Positions 9,986-22,358 of a stretch of DNA of 64,000 nucleotides are shown in pieces (the first letter of the stretch is position 1; every line of letters begins with the position of its first letter). The notes under the pieces are model-generated. The model ran no database searches. It had not been told where the DNA came from and worked only from the letters and a program-made list of their open reading frames with translations. The stretch is from Teratosphaeria epicoccoides (taxonomy: Eukaryota > Ascomycota > Dothideomycetes > Mycosphaerellales > Teratosphaeriaceae), in contig JADDMT010000030.1 of assembly GCA_021401465.1 (NCBI GenBank), positions 248,001 to 312,000 of the forward strand, in the 5' to 3' direction. The position numbers and the translations under genes are program-made.

Positions 9986-10606
9986 ATGTCTTCTCTTTCT
10001 ACATTACTGCCTTATGTCATCCTAGACACTAACGCCCCTTTAACGTAGAAACGTAAACGCCACGCGAATTGAATCTATCGTTAGGGCTAGGATAGCATAA
10101 AGTCCTGTACTTAGTGTCAAGAGTTAAAGCTTGTTTGTTAGGTGCAAATTTCCTTAGGGAAATGTTCGTAGTGTCACTTTAGCAACTGTCGAAGTTACAA
10201 CGCGAAGGTAATAGAGGTCAAATGGAAGAAGTTAGGTAATTAGCGGAAAAGACTAATTGCTAATCTCGATCGTGTAAAGGCGGTCCTAGCTAAGGCTTCG
10301 CAGAAGATAATAGAGGCGCACGTAAAGGAGATGCGTCTTCGAAAACAGTTAGACGCGGTCGACTAGGAGGTCGAAGATAGTCGCGCTCTTAAGGAGCGTA
10401 AGATCAGGGAGGATAAGGCTAAAGAGCGGGCTCTTTTGCAGGCTAGGTTTCTTCTTAACCTAGATCCTTCGGCGGGTCTTGCTCTTAGTCCTACGACATA
10501 GAGCGTATTAGAAGGTTTCGCTAATACCTCGTATTAGGGTTTCCTGGATGGCGTAATAGCCGAGCCGATTGACGGCGTCCCGCAGGAGTCTAGTTGTAGC
10601 TTATGA
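9986..10606 (+). pseudogene. Antisense Cys-cluster/coiled-coil gene of Gypsy-C
   Basis: ATG 9986 to TGA 10604-10606, 206 codons in one unbroken register, lying opposite to gag-pol and starting 80 bp inside the 3' LTR. Internal stops are nearly all TAG. Residues 41-51 read C-T-stop-C-QELKLV-C, an intact C-x2-C-x6-C, followed by C60-x2-C63-x4-C68. Residues about 90-150 form a charged helical/coiled-coil region (ANLDRVKAVLAKAS, then EMRLRKQLDAVD). The C-terminus is short and acidic. Gypsy-D has a homologue of identical length (46832-47452). It converges on the chromodomain end of pol. Function is unknown; two Cys triplets suggest a zinc-binding fold (inference). Confidence 0.75.
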
Positions 10607-10639
10607 TCTTCTTCCTAGGTTCGTTCTTTTCTCGAAACT

Positions 10640-13600
10640 TCGTATCTTTTGCTAACAGTTTCGCAGATGTTCTAGGGGTTCCTAGGTATTCTTAGTACTC
10701 CTATATCCTTCCTATTTTACTAAGTACTCTTGCTGTCTGTCCTGCTAGCGAGTGTCGACAATCTTCTTGACAGTGTACTTAGGTTCTTCTACTTCGGGGT
10801 CGAGTAGTAAGGGTTCTGTTTGCAGTGTAGCGTCTAGCGCTACTTGTTCTAGCAGAGAGACATAGAACACAGGGTGTATTCTCATCTGCTTAGGTAGCTA
10901 TAACTCAAAATTAACTAGTCCTTTCTTGGCCTTGATCCTAAATAGTCCTAGTTTTACAGCGCCTAGTTTTTTACTCGGCTTGTCTAATTTAATGTGACGG
11001 CAGAGGAGATATACCTTGTCCCCCTCCTTTAGAATTAGTCCCTTAATTCTCTTACGATTCGCGTACTATGCCATGTTCTGCTAATAGAACTACAGGTTAA
11101 GTCGTGCTTCTGTTTGTAGTTAGCGTAGGTGTTCTACTTGTCTAAGTGCTACTAGGTTCGGATTACTAGCTAAGACGTCCGGAATGTCTTCTATAGCTAA
11201 TCTATATGCCATCTGAAATGGCGAGAGTCCTGTCGACTCTACTAGCATACTATTATACGCGAGTTGTGCTATTAGCAACAACTCTACCTAGTTGTTCTAG
11301 TCCCTATTCACATAGGATCGAAGGTACTGTTCTAGCGTCTTAGACGTAGTGCTACTACCTATTTAATGAAGACATATACGATATCTTTAGTCTTAAAGTC
11401 TTCGCGAGAAGGGATAAACTTCCTAAACTTAGTAAATCGGTCGACTACTACTATGATCCTGTCGAAGAACTCATTAGTAGCGGGTTCTCTTGACTATAGT
11501 AGTTTAACGATAAAGTCTATAGCGAGCGATTCCTATAGCCGTTATGGTACCTTAAGTAGTCGTAGTAGGCTATACGGTTTGTGACAGTTATCCTTACTTT
11601 GTTAGTAAGTTACACATTAACAGACGTAGTCCTCGATCGCCTTGCCTATCCTAGGGAAGTAATGTTCTTGTTGTAGAATTTGCTTCATTTTAGATACTCC
11701 TAGGTGTCCTGCCTAAGGTACGTCATGTTAGAGGCATAGTAGCTCTAATCGTAAAGACGTTAGCATGTATACTAATCCTTAAAACAGAAGGATTCCGTCT
11801 TCGTCTTCCTAATCCTCCTGTCTATTAATGTCGTCGCGGACAGCGAGTATAGTTAGGTCGTAGACTAGCGCGTTCTTCAGGTTGTCCTGAAATTCACTAG
11901 TCTATGTGACAGTCATGGCCGCAAGTTAGTTGACTCCTAGCGTCCTCTTGCTATTTTCCTAGAGAATAGCGTGTTTCTCCTACTTCACGCCCTTCATGTA
12001 GTCAGTCTAGCGGCTAAGTGCATCGGCGCGTACGTTATCGGTCCCCTTACGATAGACAATCTTGTAGTTAAAACTAGAGAGCTCCTTACTCTACCGAACC
12101 TGTTGTTAGTTTAACTCTTTCGTCGTTATGAAGTATCGCAAGTTCTTATAGTCTGTGTAGACCGTGACCTAGTGCTTAGAACCTTCTAAGTAGACTCGCT
12201 AGGCCTTGTAGGCGTCTACTATGGCTAGAAGTTCTTTGTCGTAGATGTCGTAATAGAGTTTAGGTCTAGACAATTTCCTTGAGTAGTAGGCAACTAGCTG
12301 TAGTCGTCTACTCGGTCCTAGTTAACTTAAGCATGCCCCGAGTACTACATCGGAGGCATCTGTTTTAACTATGATAGGCTTATTAGGGTCAAAAACAAGT
12401 AAGATTAGCTAATCTGTGAATTGTCACTTAAGTTCCTTGAAGGCATTCCGTTAGGCCTTGTCCTACACGAATAGTGTATCCTTCGTATTAAGAGTCGTAA
12501 GTAGTGCCGTAATCTTCGAATAGTTTGCTACAAATCTTCGGTAGAAGTTAGCAAATCTAAGGAAGGACTATACTTCCTTAACATTAGTCAGCGTAGGCTA
12601 CTCTTTTACGACTTAGACTTTCTTAGTGTCTATCTTGATTCTATTCTATGCTACTACGTAGCCAAGGAATTAGACTTCCTGCTTATGAAACTCGCTCTTC
12701 TAAGGCTTAACCTTTAACTAGTAATCCTGGAGTTTCTGAAGTACCTTACGTATGTAAGTCCTATGTTCTTCGATCGTCTGTAAGTAGACAAGGATGTCGT
12801 CTAGGTATACAACTATAAAGATGTCAAGGTACTCTCGTAGCACATTGTTAATAAATGCCTACTATGTAGCTAGGGCGTTTGTTAACCTAAATAGCATGAC
12901 TATGTACTTGTAGTGTCCGAACCTAGTTCGGAACGTAGTCTTCTATTCCTTGCCTTCCTTAATTCGAATTCGGTTATACGCTCTAGGTATGTCGAACTTC
13001 GAGAACTATATTGCTCCTTGTAGGCAGTCCTGTAATTCCGAGAGTAATAGAAGCGGATAACTGTTCTTTATTATAATGTTGTTTAATCTATAATAATCTA
13101 CGCAAAGTCGCTAGTTATCTTCCCCCTTAGGGACAAACAGGATCGGATACCCTGCTAGTGACTATGACTCGCGGATGAAGCCCTTCTAGAGGTTGTCTTC
13201 AAGGTACTTCTAGAGAATCTCTAGCTTCGCTACTAATAATAGGCGAACTAGTTACTTTGTTAGCGTTCTGCCTAGGAGTAAGGGTATCCTATAGTCCTAC
13301 TCCTAGTATTCTAGCAGAGCCTCTTAGTCGGGTTCTTCCTTAAAAAGGGTAGCAAATTCCTTATATTCATTAGGAACAGTGAACTTGACTTTGACTTCAG
13401 ATTACGTTGCTTTAACCTATAGGATGTGTACTTCCTGTTCTAGATCCTTGATAGTAGCGACTATCTCGCTTAAAGTCATAGCACATATTTCGATCTTGCC
13501 TAGTACGTCATGCACTATAGGGAGAGGTATCGATCTTAAGAGTTCTAGGAACTAGATCCTCTCATTCTTCTAGTCGAGGTAGGGGTTAGCGTTTCTTAGC

Positions 13601-13870
13601 CATAGTAACCCTAGCACTACATCCGAGCTAGGTAACTCCATGATGTCGAACTAGATCATCTCTCGGTAGTGTCCTATCCGTAGAGGTATCGTCTTAGTCT
13701 CTTTGTCAACTATTCCTTAGTTGTACGTAACTAGCTTTCTATTAATCGCTTGTAGCAAGAAAGCATTCGTCTTTGCCTGTAGCCTTATCCTAGCTATCCT
13801 GGCGAACTTAGGCGTCATGAAGATTCTAGTGCATCTCTGAGGTTGTCCGCGTATCTCGCGCTAACTGTAG
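10640..13870 (-). pseudogene. Gypsy-C pol
   Basis: Minus-strand pol with chromodomain (about 10650-10800), integrase (about 11000-11950, including LAIDFIVKLL), RNase H (YTDYKNLRYFITTKEL, about 12150), and RT with YLDDILVYL (about 12780-12810). Compared with Gypsy-D, a 52-bp segment is missing at about 13835, exactly where D encodes the protease ALID motif. This copy therefore lost the protease active site and changed frame there. Other damage is TAG stops. Confidence 0.88.
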
Positions 13871-15573
13871 CACATCGTTGCAGCCCTGTCTAGTCTGTCC
13901 GTAGGTCTAATTCTAGCGGACCTTGTCGTTTCCCGAATAACTGTCTCTATAGACTAGTTCGGGGATTATGTAGTCTTAGCTTACTCTTCTTCGAACGTTA
14001 CCGCTAACTAGCCTAAGAGGTCGTACTCGCTCTTAGTCTTGTTGTTCCTGTGCGTTTCTTGCGTACTCTATTTTCAAGTAGCTAACCTAGAGTCGTAACG
14101 CTTGTAGAACCTAGATACCTTCGTAGGTAAGGTAGCCTCCTTAGGGTGTAAACTCTACCCTAAACAGTACAATTTCTTGGAAATCTTCTAATGCAAGTAA
14201 GGGTAAGCTACAACTAGTAGTCCCCTTAGGTGTCGTCGCATGCGGTCGGCTAGTTTGTTATATTCAAGCTAGTTAACATAGTGTACTCTATTAATCTATA
14301 GGTAAGCCTAAGCCTACTAGTTCTGTATAATTCGGATAATCTCGAGTCTAATGTCATGTAGTAGCATGGCCGATCTCTCTATGCTCTCGTCTTCCTTAGA
14401 ATCAGGAATGACAGCTTTAACAAGCCTATAGTTATCGTCTGAACCTTCTTCTTCTTCTAGCTCCTATTGCCTTAGGACTATTACACTAGAAGTTATACCC
14501 CTTAGCGCGCAGATAGATTACGCCCTGTTACAGCTAGAGTACTATCCGGAACTATCTTTATTACTTATGTGAATCTAACAATTGTCGTCATAGCACATAG
14601 TCTAAGTAAGTAAGGCATAGTCTAGTCCTTAAGTAGTAGCAGCCTTTTACTTAGGTGCTGTTGTTATCGCGCAAGCCTGTCCTGTCCGTTATAGGTCCTG
14701 ACGCTATTTCTTGGCGAAACACTTGCAGGCAAAGTGTCCTTTCTTTCTACAGTTATAGCACTTAAGGTTACTCTTATTAAATGGCTTCTTCAGACTATTC
14801 TAGGTAGGAGAACCCTTCTGTAGCTTTCCTTAGGGTCCGCTCTTTAGGCGTCCCTTAGTCGCATCTAACTCTATTAGTTAGAGACTATAGTAATCGCTTT
14901 GCTATTTTGGTGCTAATTGTTAGACCTTATAGTTAGCCTGCGCTAGCCTGCGATTTCCATGTTATTGTTCCTGCTGTTATTCCTAGATGCGATTATCGAT
15001 CCTAATCGCGAGATCGCTTATTTCCTTGAATGTCATTAGCTGATCTCCCTAGGCAATTTCGTCTTTAACTATCTCCTTTAGTCTCTAATAGAACTAAGCG
15101 GCTAAAGCATTATCATTCTAGTCGACTCGAGCAGAGAGGGTCTAGAAGTCCGCGCGGTACTTGATAGCAGAACCCTTCTGCTAGATTCCTAGGAGAGCTC
15201 TCTTAGCCTCTTGTTGTTCGTTACTAAGCCTAAAGACTTCGCGTAACGCCTTAAACAAGGACTTGTCTAAGTTAAGGATCTCCCTAGTCATTGTCTTCCT
15301 GGCTTCGACGTTACTAACGTGATCTAGATAATCTGTTAGATGAGGCTAGATGAACTCGAACGCTAGTCCCTTTAGGTAAGAGATAATATACATTATTCGC
15401 TTATAATGTGTTGTAAACTATTCTGTATCTACGTTAAATGCTAACTAGCATTACAGGATAAACATCTTGACTTAAGATCGTTGTCCTGTAAACTCCGTAG
15501 GGCTTCCTATCTTGAAGCCATTATTGCCGTGTCTATTCCTAGTAGTAGAACCTGCGACAGATGCTAGAGCTAT
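13870..15573 (-). pseudogene. Gypsy-C gag
   Basis: This is colinear with Gypsy-D gag (41671 onward). The D start codon ATG corresponds to ATA here (15571-15573), so the start codon itself is lost by a G->A change. A zinc knuckle with the same spacing as D lies at about 14690-14770. It has many TAG stops. Confidence 0.85.
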
Positions 15574-15745
15574 CCCGCTAAGGTAAATGGATTCGAGCTA
15601 CTAAGTAATTTAAGGTGCGGTAGTAACTTGTTCTTGTAGTGTCAGTTAACTGTTATCCCTAGAGGTTAAACTAATAGCTAAGGAACTACTTAACATAGGC
15701 GTATGTTAAGCGCTTGACAAGTCCCCTGATACTTCCTTAGAAGCG

Positions 15746-15755
15746 GTGCTCAAAA
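15746..15755 (-). promoter_or_regulatory. Probable self-primer site of Gypsy-C
   Basis: Internal to the 5' LTR, the sense strand reads TTGAGCAC (15746-15753 reversed). The LTR carries GTGCTTAA (15880-15887 reversed), complementary except for one G-T pair, 39 nt past the LTR TATATA (15921-15926). The geometry is the same as in Gypsy-D. Confidence 0.45.
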
Positions 15756-16215
15756 TGTCATAAGGGTAGGTACTAATAGCAGGAAGGGGATTAGGTGTTA
15801 GACTCGTAGAGCTATAAAGAATATCGATAATAGCAATTAACCTTGTAACTAACTATCCCCCTTAGGAGAGGAATAAGAATTAAGCACGAAGCTCCTAACT
15901 GCCTGTCCTGAAGCCATCCCTATATACTAGAGAGACAGGGCAGCTCTGTTAGATCTGTTAATAGACCTATTAGACCTATGTCTATAGATCTGTAGACTAG
16001 CCCTATAGATCCTAGGGTCTATTCTCACATGACAGATCCTTTCTCTATGTAGGCCTTTAGATCTGTAGACTAACCCTACAGATCTAAGTGTCTATCCTTA
16101 CATGACAGATCCTTTCTCCTATGACTATGCTATGACTTAGGCTACAGTGTTTATAATTATAGCACTTAGGACACTCATGACCCTGTAACTTATAGTACTC
16201 CTGACACTCATGACA
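15756..16215 (-). repeat. Gypsy-C 5' LTR with duplicated 60-bp unit
   Basis: 460 bp. Units at 15986-16045 and 16059-16118 (period 73) both begin AGATCTGTAGACTA and end CAGATCCTTTCTC. The 3' LTR has one unit only. Confidence 0.9.
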
Positions 16216-16955
16216 CAGGAATTAGCATAGTGCTATTTAGAGTGTTTAGGTTGTACTAAGTAGGGCCTAGGTTGTTTATGAAGGTAGTACTCTAATTAGA
16301 GACATAATACTAGGTAACTTTATTCTTAAACGAAGGTAGTACCTTGTTAAAGCAGCTAAAGTTATAAGCCTCATAGAGGAAGCAAATGTACGCCTAGAGC
16401 TTACTAAGGTTAAGGGTTAGATGCCTTAATAATTAGAGCTACTATAAGTTAGCTATAGTCAGAGAAGCTAACTACACTAGATAACCTACTAGAGCTTAAT
16501 AATCTACGTAAGCTTTACGTTAAACAAAGCACTATCTAGCAGGATTGCTAACAAACCTCTCTGTAGAGCCATGTTAATATGTCAGAGAAGTTGTAGTTAG
16601 TGATTAATGATAATGATAAGAAAGAGAAGGATAATCGAGAAGGGGAGGGCGACTTTATACAGAGTTAGGCCTACCTGTAAAAGCAGAGTAATCACATGAA
16701 TTTGCGAACATGTAAGTAGCAAACATGCTTTAGCGTATTATTCCCTTTTATAAGAGTATCATTCTAATAGCACAAGCTTGCTATAACAAATATCTAATAC
16801 CTGACATAATATATTCATTCTGTAGCTACTTCCTATGCGTTAATCTATTACCTGTATTAGGGATTAATTTAACAAACAGGCATATTAAGCTCTATGCTAT
16901 AAGTAGTAGCGTTAGCTACAAGATCTAGTATCCTGGCCTTAATTATGTCTCTTAT
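16216..16955 (+). other. Intervening DNA with a decayed helical-protein fragment
   Basis: This is not a continuation of copia. Two plus-strand frames, offset by one indel, read like the charged tail of a protein: KAAKVISLIEEANVRLEL (about 16335-16390), then SEKLTTLDNLLELNNLRK (16459-16512) and INDNDKKEKDNREGEGD (about 16600-16650). Such helical tails are common in fungal DDE transposases, but no catalytic motif is visible, so the identity is open. The rest is AT-rich without a recognised gene. The last five bases before Gypsy-B (AGTAT) are its target site. Confidence 0.35.
16870..16955 (-). pseudogene. C-terminal half of a small frame split by Gypsy-B
   Basis: Joining the two flanks of Gypsy-B through a single AGTAT restores a minus-strand frame that crosses the junction without a break: ..KEELVDTLKD-TIRDIIKARILDL... 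It continues on the right side at 23740-23900 and ends in TAA near 16872. I do not recognise the protein. Confidence 0.4.
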
Positions 16956-16960
16956 AGTAT

Positions 16961-17127
16961 TGTCACAAGTAAACGACATATATACAGGGGTTCATGTAGT
17001 ATTTAACAAGTACGATAGGGAGAGAGGGACTATCTGCTAGTTGTCCGGTCTTTTATAGCTAGCCTTGTTAGGGGTTACGTCGTATAGGCCCTAGCCTGTG
17101 CCAAGACTTAGGGCCTCGCCCTTTATA
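16961..17127 (-). repeat. Gypsy-B 3' LTR
   Basis: 167 bp starting TGTCACAAG. The end reads TTTATA where the sister LTRs have TTTACA, a CpA->TpA change at the terminus. A long C run (polypurine tract on the minus strand) follows internally. Confidence 0.9.
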
Positions 17128-17471
17128 TTACCCCCCCCTCCCCCCCCCCTTCTTGTTCATAGCAAGGAATCCGTCAGTTTCCTTCTAGCACATAAAGCCT
17201 AGATTACGGCTAGGCTAACATGGCTCCCTAACTTCACTTCCCTTGTCTAAGTCTACTCTACTTGTCTAAGTCTACTTTACTTTACTCCTTACACTCCCTG
17301 TTCTCCTATGCCTATAGCCTAGCCTCTAACTAGTCTTGCTAGGTTCCTAGACTCTACTTCGCTTAGTTAAATCCACTTTACTTTCCTACCTTTCTTTACT
17401 TCACTTCTATTCATTACTATCTAAGCCATTATAGGGGCGCTCCTAGGCCTGTGCTAGCGTGTCCCTTACTA

Positions 17472-17478
17472 TATAAAA
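17472..17478 (+). promoter_or_regulatory. TATA box of the antisense gene in Gypsy-B
   Basis: TATAAAA lies 45 bp before ATG 17517, as in Gypsy-A. Confidence 0.55.
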
Positions 17479-17516
17479 AGCGCCCTTCGCTATTGCTCTT
17501 GCTTCCTTTCTCTTAC

Positions 17517-18450
17517 ATGCTTACCTTAAACTGTAAGCCCCCCCCCTCTTTCCCCTACCTTCTGGCTTTTTCTCCGGGATTCCGGGCGATACTAACTAGA
17601 ACTAGATAGCCCCTACTATCTACTACGTTAACTACGCCCTCTAGGGCGTAGATTACGTCCTATAATTAGTATGTTCTAGAGTCCTTGTCATTATGCCTAG
17701 CTTTAGCTAATAAATCTGTCTAGTCTACCTGAGCCCGCGCCTACTAGCGCTGCGCTAGTAAGCGCCTAAACTGTAAAGCCCTATACATGTTACTTAGTGT
17801 CCGCGTAGAATGCTCTGCTAACCTAGCTAGCCCTGCCCTTACCTATGTCTCCTACGCCTCCTAGACCTGTTCCTAGGACGCTAACAGGTATGACCTGCTC
17901 CCTAGGGGGTTTTGCACGGCTAATATCGCGGCAGCGCCACTACATATAACGACCTGTCAAAGGTCCTTAAGGCCTAGAGGGCCTTAGGGCCTTTGTAGTT
18001 AGCAGGTCTGCTGTCCGGGTATTTTCTATTAGTGTCCTCCATGATTACGCTACTAACCTCGAGTAGCGTCGTAGCCTAGGAGGTCATGGGGACTGTAGGT
18101 GCTACTGTCGCCTAGTAGGGCCTCCTGTAAGTTCATACTATACTCTGTATGTTTCTACGCGCTAATAGTTCAGAAGGTCTAGAGGCGTTCTACTAGCGCT
18201 TACCTTAGGTAGGCAGCAGGAGAACGTTGCTAGTAAGGGCGAGAGCCCTCGTCGGCGTCAGTCTAGCGCTGCTACGCAGGGCCCTGACTAAGAGGCCAGG
18301 GAATCTGACAGCGGCCTAGTTAGCGGGTCTAGGGGGTCTAGCGAGGGCCCCTTAGTTAGCAGGGGGGCTAGCCCCGCTAGCGGGGCCCCTAGTGACAATC
18401 CCGCATGATTGTCGCTAGGGTCCTCCATCCTTAGCGCGGGGGCCTGCGGC
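17517..18450 (+). pseudogene. Antisense Cys-cluster gene of Gypsy-B
   Basis: Homologue of 1951-2885. It has the same ATG context, the same candidate intron (GTAAGC just after the start, TACTAAC about 60 bp on) and the same downstream frame. At 17742-17774 the motif reads Y-stop-R-C-ASKRLN-C. Here the first Cys is mutated and the second intact, the reverse of Gypsy-A, so the ancestor had C-x2-C-x6-C. The 14-bp hairpin at 18387-18420 is kept. Product function is unknown. Confidence 0.6.
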
Positions 18451-18539
18451 TAGGGGGGAGGTTTTTTCTTTTGTTGTATATATAGTTACCTAATGTCAAT
18501 TTTCCCCCTCTAACTTTTGTACTTTCTTAAACGCCTATA

Positions 18540-21500
18540 CTCCTTGTTACGAATGCTAGGCTCCCTTTGCTAAGTCCTGTATCTCGTTTCCTTTTTCTTC
18601 TTGTCCTACCTCTCTCTAGGGCCGTCGTTGTTCTCCGCGCTTCCCTAAGCCTACTTGAAGTAGTCTATTACTTCAGTGTCTATTAGGTTTTCTAGGGGCT
18701 CCCATGTAGGTTTGTAGTACCCTGACTATTTTACTAGGACCTCGCATCCTCTTCCCCTTCTCTTGTCTCTCGCGTAGAGTACCTTCTCTACTAACTACTC
18801 CTTGTGCGACTTAAACAAAAGGGAGTCTAGCTGTTTGTTGTTATTCTCCTGCCTAGGCATAGGGTCTTTGCCTACTAGTCTTAGTAGGTTAGTATAGAAC
18901 ACTAGGTGTATATTATTTAGGAGCCTAGTCAAGTAGATAGAGACTAGTAAAAATACTTTGGCTACTATGTACTTCGCATGCTTAGCGTCTAAGCTTTTCT
19001 TAGGTCTCTCTGTAGTGTAGTTCTGTAGATCTAGCTAGACCTTGTTACTAACTTTATAAATTAGGGCGGGGTTTTAGCGTTTATTAGCAGACTCCTCCTA
19101 TTCTTGCATAGAAGCCGCTATTGCTACTTAGCAGATTCCTGTTATGTCCCGAATCTTTCCTACAAACGCCCTTGCTCTCTTAGCTACTTTTAACAGGCTA
19201 GGCCCTACAGGGTCCTCGGTTAAAGGTATAGGGCCCTATGCTTTGTAGCTATAGGTAGCGAAGAAGGGGCTTATGCTAATTCCTAAATGATACCTCCCGT
19301 TTAGCGCTAGTTAAGCCATAGGGAGCTATCGCTTCTAGTCGGATTACTCATGGTTAATATAGTTCCGGAGGTACGCTTACACCTCTTAGTTTAGGCGTTT
19401 AGGGCCTCTATCTGTTTAGGGGTAGTACGTAGAGCTTAACTGCTAGGACACGCCTATTCCTTTACAGAAGGTTGTCTAGAAGGTGCTAGTCTAGTTAGTG
19501 CCCTAGTCGCTCGTAATAGCCGTTAGCATTCCATGGTACTAGGCCTAGCAATCTATGAAATTCTCCGCGTATTCCTCTGCTTTTATGCTAGGCATTACCT
19601 ATAAAACTACGTACTTATATAGGCAATCCTTAATAACCTACAGGTATTGACATCCCTCGGAATCAGGCAGGTCTGTCATGAAGTCTATTAAGATCTCCTA
19701 GAAGAATCTGTCAGGAACTAGTAATAGCTTTAGTAGTCTGTGCTTATGCTCTCTCTATACCTTGTTATGACTACAGTAGTCGTAGTTCCTTAGGAACCGC
19801 CAGACATGCTTAGACAGTAACGACTAGTAGAAGTCGCGCCCTAGGATCATCGTCGTAGCGTCCCTTCCTAGGTGCCTGTATACCGTAGCGTCATGTATAG
19901 ACTAAATAAGCTTCGTCCTAAGCATGTCGTTGCTTTCGTCCCTAGAGTCTGAGGTCTTAGCCCTAGGCTGACTGTCGTTAGCTCCTAGGACCTATAGTTT
20001 GTCGCGGTATCGCAGGAAGCCCCTCTTGTCGATCTTGTCGTCCCCCGCTTGTAGTTTCAGCCTCGCTCTAGCTAGTAGCGCCTAGGAGCCGCTCTTTACT
20101 ACTTTTAACACTATCGAGTACAGCTTGTCTTTCTCTACTATAGCTGCCTATAAGTCATTAAGGGTGCTGTCCTAGAACGGCCTAATAGGCTCCTAGTTAG
20201 AGGTTACGGAGTTAGCGAATTACTGTTCGTTCTCTACTACAGTAGTAGGTAGTAGGCTAGTCGAGGTAATCGGTACGACGTCTCTGCTCCTATCTACAGG
20301 GTCCGGCTAACTCTCTATGACTTCTAGGTCTAAAAACCTCTTAAACCGTGACTTCTTATCTTCTGCCCCTAGCGTGTCCTGTTCTCGTCTTGACAATGCG
20401 TCTAGGACTACTCCTTTAGCGCCTAGGCGATATACTAGGGAAAACTAGAATTACGCGAGGGTCTCATACTACCGTATCTGCCGCTCGGATAGCTATCGCT
20501 TAACTATAAAGTACTCTAGGTTTTTGTAGTCTGTAAGAATAGTAAAGGGCCTACACGACTTCAGCTTAGGGCCCTAGAACTTCAGGCTAGATATCATAGC
20601 TAGCATCTCCTTATCATAGATGTCGTAATTAATCTCCGCCTTATTGAGTTTCTGCGAGAAGAAGCCTACTAGTCTCTAGACTCTGTTGCTTTCTTGCAGG
20701 AGAGCCGCCTCTAACGTAAACCCGCTACAGTTAGTCTCTAAAAAGGTCGGCAGCTCTAGGTTCTATTAAGAAAGGACTAGCGCTAAACAGAACTTCGCTT
20801 TTAGCGTTCTAAACGCGGACTCCTCGAGTTCCCCCTAGGAGAACGGTCTGCCCTTCCCTGTAAGCGCCGTTAAGGGCCTAGCTGTCTTTAAGTAGTTCAG
20901 GATAAACATCCTGTAGTAGTTAGCGAAGCCGAGGAATCTACGGACTTCCTTTTGTGTTTTTAGCTACTCCTAGTTATGTATAGCCTCTACCTTTCCTAGC
21001 TCGGTCCCTACGCCTTTTCTGTTAGCATAGATTATGAACCCTAGGTACTTGATATCCTTTTTGGCAAACTCGCTCTTCCTAGGGTTAAGGTAGAGGCCCC
21101 TGTCCTAGAGCTTCTAGAGTACTCGCGTTACTTTAGCAAAATAGTCTTCTCGCGAACTGCCGCTATATATGATAATGTCGTCTATGTACGCGGAGGCATA
21201 GTCGTCTAATTCCTCGCGTAGTAGTATGTTAATATATTGTTAGAATGTTACTAGAGCCCTAGATAAACCGAATAGACATACTAGCTATTTAAATAAACCG
21301 AACCTTATACGAAAGGCTGTCTTGTACTCATGGCCTTTCGCCATACGGATTTAGTAGAAGGCTAACACTACATCTACCTTAGTAAGCTACTAGGCGCCCG
21401 TGAGGTTCCTTAAGGTCTCTAGTATTAACAGGAGGGGGTACCTATCTTGCTTTATGATCGCGTTAAGGGCATAGTAATCGTAGTAGAACTAGAGCCCTCC

Positions 21501-22357
21501 TCCTAGCTTCCGGACAAAAAGCACAGGAGCTGCAGCCTCTAAGTTAGTAGGCCGAATGAATCCCTTCCCTAACAGTTCGTCTAAGGACTTCCTTAAAACA
21601 AGTAGTTCCTCCTTCGACATGCTGTATAGGGGTCCCTATAGTAGAGCTAGTTAGGATCTGTCTAGTCCTTCGCAGAGTTCGATGCAGTTGTTAATGCTAG
21701 GGCAGTGTAGCGCTAATTTTTCCGCTTCTTAGCAGCAGAATAGCGGAGCTATGTGCTAAAGCTCTAGAGGTAGCGCCTTTCTTAACTCGTCTAGCGTCAG
21801 ATATTCCTTTGCCTTTAAGGCCTCCGCGACATCCGCTGTTGCAGTTACGCATACCTAGGTAAAGTTCCTATAGTCCTCGTATTCTCGGTAGTTCCGTCCT
21901 TTGTCTATCTACTGTCCCGCTCTCCTATGCTAATACTGACGCCTTTCTGGTGTAGTCCGCACTTTATTGTGAGCCTTCTAGGGGTTCCCTAGTATCAGGG
22001 GGAAGGCTAGATCCTTTACTACGTATACGTACACTAGTTACTAGAACCCCTTGATTTCTATCTAGAAGGCGACTACTCCTTTTACCGCGGAGTCTCGCAT
22101 TAACGCTATTACGCCCCTCGCTATGCGTGACTCTTTGCTTATTAAGCTTAAGCCAAGACCTTTTACTAGGTCTCTGTTAATTACAGCGTAGCATTAGTAC
22201 TACTTATCGATAAGAGCTAATGTCCTAGTATTATTTGCTAGGACTACATTAGTATAAATCAGGTTCCTGTCTATAGATCCCTTAACTCTCTCCTATCCTT
22301 CTGCTAATGTCTCTGTTACTCCTACTTCCTAACTCTAAGCAGGAGTTAATCTTTTCC
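18540..22357 (-). pseudogene. Gypsy-B pol
   Basis: Colinear with Gypsy-A pol: chromodomain at about 18660-18760, integrase at about 19660-19740 (DFMTDLPDSEG), RNase H near 20520, RT with intact YIDD (about 21171-21188), protease near 22190. The frame is broken mainly by TAG, with TAA less common. It is entered from gag by the -1 site at 22352-22358. Confidence 0.92.
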
Positions 22358-22358
22358 C
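22318..22358 (-). promoter_or_regulatory. -1 frameshift site, Gypsy-B gag/pol
   Basis: The heptamer G GGA AAA (22352-22358, minus strand) and the gag TAA (22346-22348) are unchanged relative to Gypsy-A. The stem arms (22318-22327 and 22337-22346) carry one transition. Confidence 0.8.

Larger units (their letters stand above)
9511..16215 (-). mobile_element. Gypsy-C: full-length chromodomain Ty3/gypsy element
   Basis: About 6.7 kb in minus orientation, with LTRs of unequal length (3' LTR 9511-9906, 396 bp; 5' LTR 15756-16215, 460 bp), each starting TGTCA and ending TGACA. It contains gag, pol with chromodomain and an intact-looking RT YLDD box (about 12795-12806), and an antisense gene next to the 3' LTR. 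It is the same family as Gypsy-D (41002-47946). The left flank is copia RT and the right flank is not copia, so no clean target duplication exists. ATTAG occurs at 9506-9510 and again at 16221-16225, five bases away from the LTR end, which may be chance. Confidence 0.93.

Noticed and set aside
11366..11584. 72-codon plus-strand ORF in Gypsy-C
   Set aside because: Shadow of the minus-strand integrase.
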